Shown in pieces: positions 5,219 through 5,596 of a stretch of DNA of 5,596 nt. A program made the translations under genes and the position numbers. Within the stretch, counting starts at the first letter, position 1. Each line of letters opens with the position of its first letter. Below the pieces are notes generated by a model that searched no databases, was not told the DNA's origin, and was given only the letters and a program-made list of their open reading frames with translations. Source of the DNA: Bryobacteraceae bacterium (lineage in GTDB: Bacteria > Acidobacteriota > Terriglobia > Bryobacterales > Bryobacteraceae); the NCBI GenBank assembly GCA_025350445.1, contig JANXXV010000712.1, positions 1 to 5,596 on the forward strand. The letters are read 5' to 3'.

Positions 5219-5596
5219 AAATCACATATACCTTCAGCACCTCATCTCCGTAGTGGTTAATCACCTTGATCGCGATCTTCCCCGTCGCCGGCTTGGCAAA
5301 CGGCCGGCTCACTGTCGAATACAACGAACTCCACGCCGCCTCATCCACCTCCGCCTTCAATGCCTTCCGCAAGCGCTCATACGGCTGATCCGCCCCGGTG
5401 AAATACGCATGACGAACGAAAAAACTCTCGCCGTTATAACTCGTATCCACAAACCAGCAAGCCACCTCGTCAGTCGAGCTATTCCGCAACTCCTGCGTTG
5501 TGGGATCGTACACGTCCAGACCGCGCAACTCCACCTGCAGCCGCCCGTCCTCCAGCGTCCGCACATCAATGTCGGGTTCCCCAAACACCATAAACA
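5217..5596 (-). CDS. Probable site-specific DNA methyltransferase, C-terminal end; 5' part outside window
   Basis: The minus-strand frame is open from the right edge to TAG 5219-5217, giving 125 residues of the C-terminus. The first Met inside (ATG 5591) follows Phe directly and has no ribosome binding site, so it is internal. The segment contains FGEPDIDVR, VYDPTTQELRNSSTDEVACW, YNGESFFVRHAYFTG and the end KIAIKVINHYGDEVLKVYVI. I associate this end with large adenine-specific methyltransferases of the type III Mod kind; the last strands are like 'IAVKVI...G.E' ends of such proteins. The catalytic motifs (DPPY and the SAM-binding loop) would lie outside, so the call rests on memory of the C-terminus. 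It converges on the broken hsdR and shows no sign of damage in the visible part, so a different, possibly active modification system may continue to the right. Confidence 0.65.
   Translation of the reverse strand, partial: FMVFGEPDIDVRTLEDGRLQVELRGLDVYDPTTQELRNSSTDEVACWFVDTSYNGESFFVRHAYFTGADQPYERLRKALKAEVDEAAWSSLYSTVSRPFAKPATGKIAIKVINHYGDEVLKVYVI

Noticed and set aside
1..5596. CRISPR array, tRNA, rRNA, transposase or complete insertion sequence
   Set aside because: No regularly spaced direct repeats, no tRNA-like cloverleaf and no transposase motifs were seen on either strand.

Overview
The window looks like a piece of an Acidobacteriota chromosome, perhaps near Solibacter/Bryobacter. This is inferred from moderately high GC and from the family combination on the left side; no rRNA or marker gene is present to prove it.

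The left half (1-2848) is an intact minus-strand gene run, read right to left. It holds an 80-residue stand-alone Tudor-like protein resembling the C-terminal domain of PcrA/UvrD, a secreted LolA-like protein, a membrane-anchored peptidoglycan amidase/PGRP-like protein, and an actin/Hsp70-fold ATPase (MreB/FtsA-like) cut by the left edge. The last two overlap by 23 bp. The run suggests envelope or cell-wall work.

The right half (about 2955-5596) is a worn defence island on the plus strand. It starts with a HigB toxin remnant, the last 44 codons only, next to an intact HigA antitoxin. An unrecognised 50-codon fragment follows. Then comes the skeleton of a type I restriction-modification operon: the C-terminal 91 residues of HsdS, a PIN-domain toxin with its small antitoxin, and the N-terminal nuclease part of HsdR. 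No hsdM is visible. The hsdS, PIN, antitoxin and hsdR starts and stops lie 1 bp apart, 7 bp overlapping and 9 bp apart, so the toxin-antitoxin pair was built into the restriction operon. The place between hsdS and hsdR is the one used by the anticodon nuclease gene prrC in E. coli. Decay is visible throughout: HsdS lacks its front, the PIN gene has a one-base frameshift in a run of seven C, and HsdR has an in-frame TAG and ends after about 185 codons.

At the right edge, a minus-strand gene runs in from outside and converges on the hsdR stump. Its product looks like the C-terminus of a site-specific DNA methyltransferase. A 57-bp spacer with two small inverted repeats marks the join.

No tRNA, rRNA, CRISPR array, transposase or complete insertion sequence was seen.
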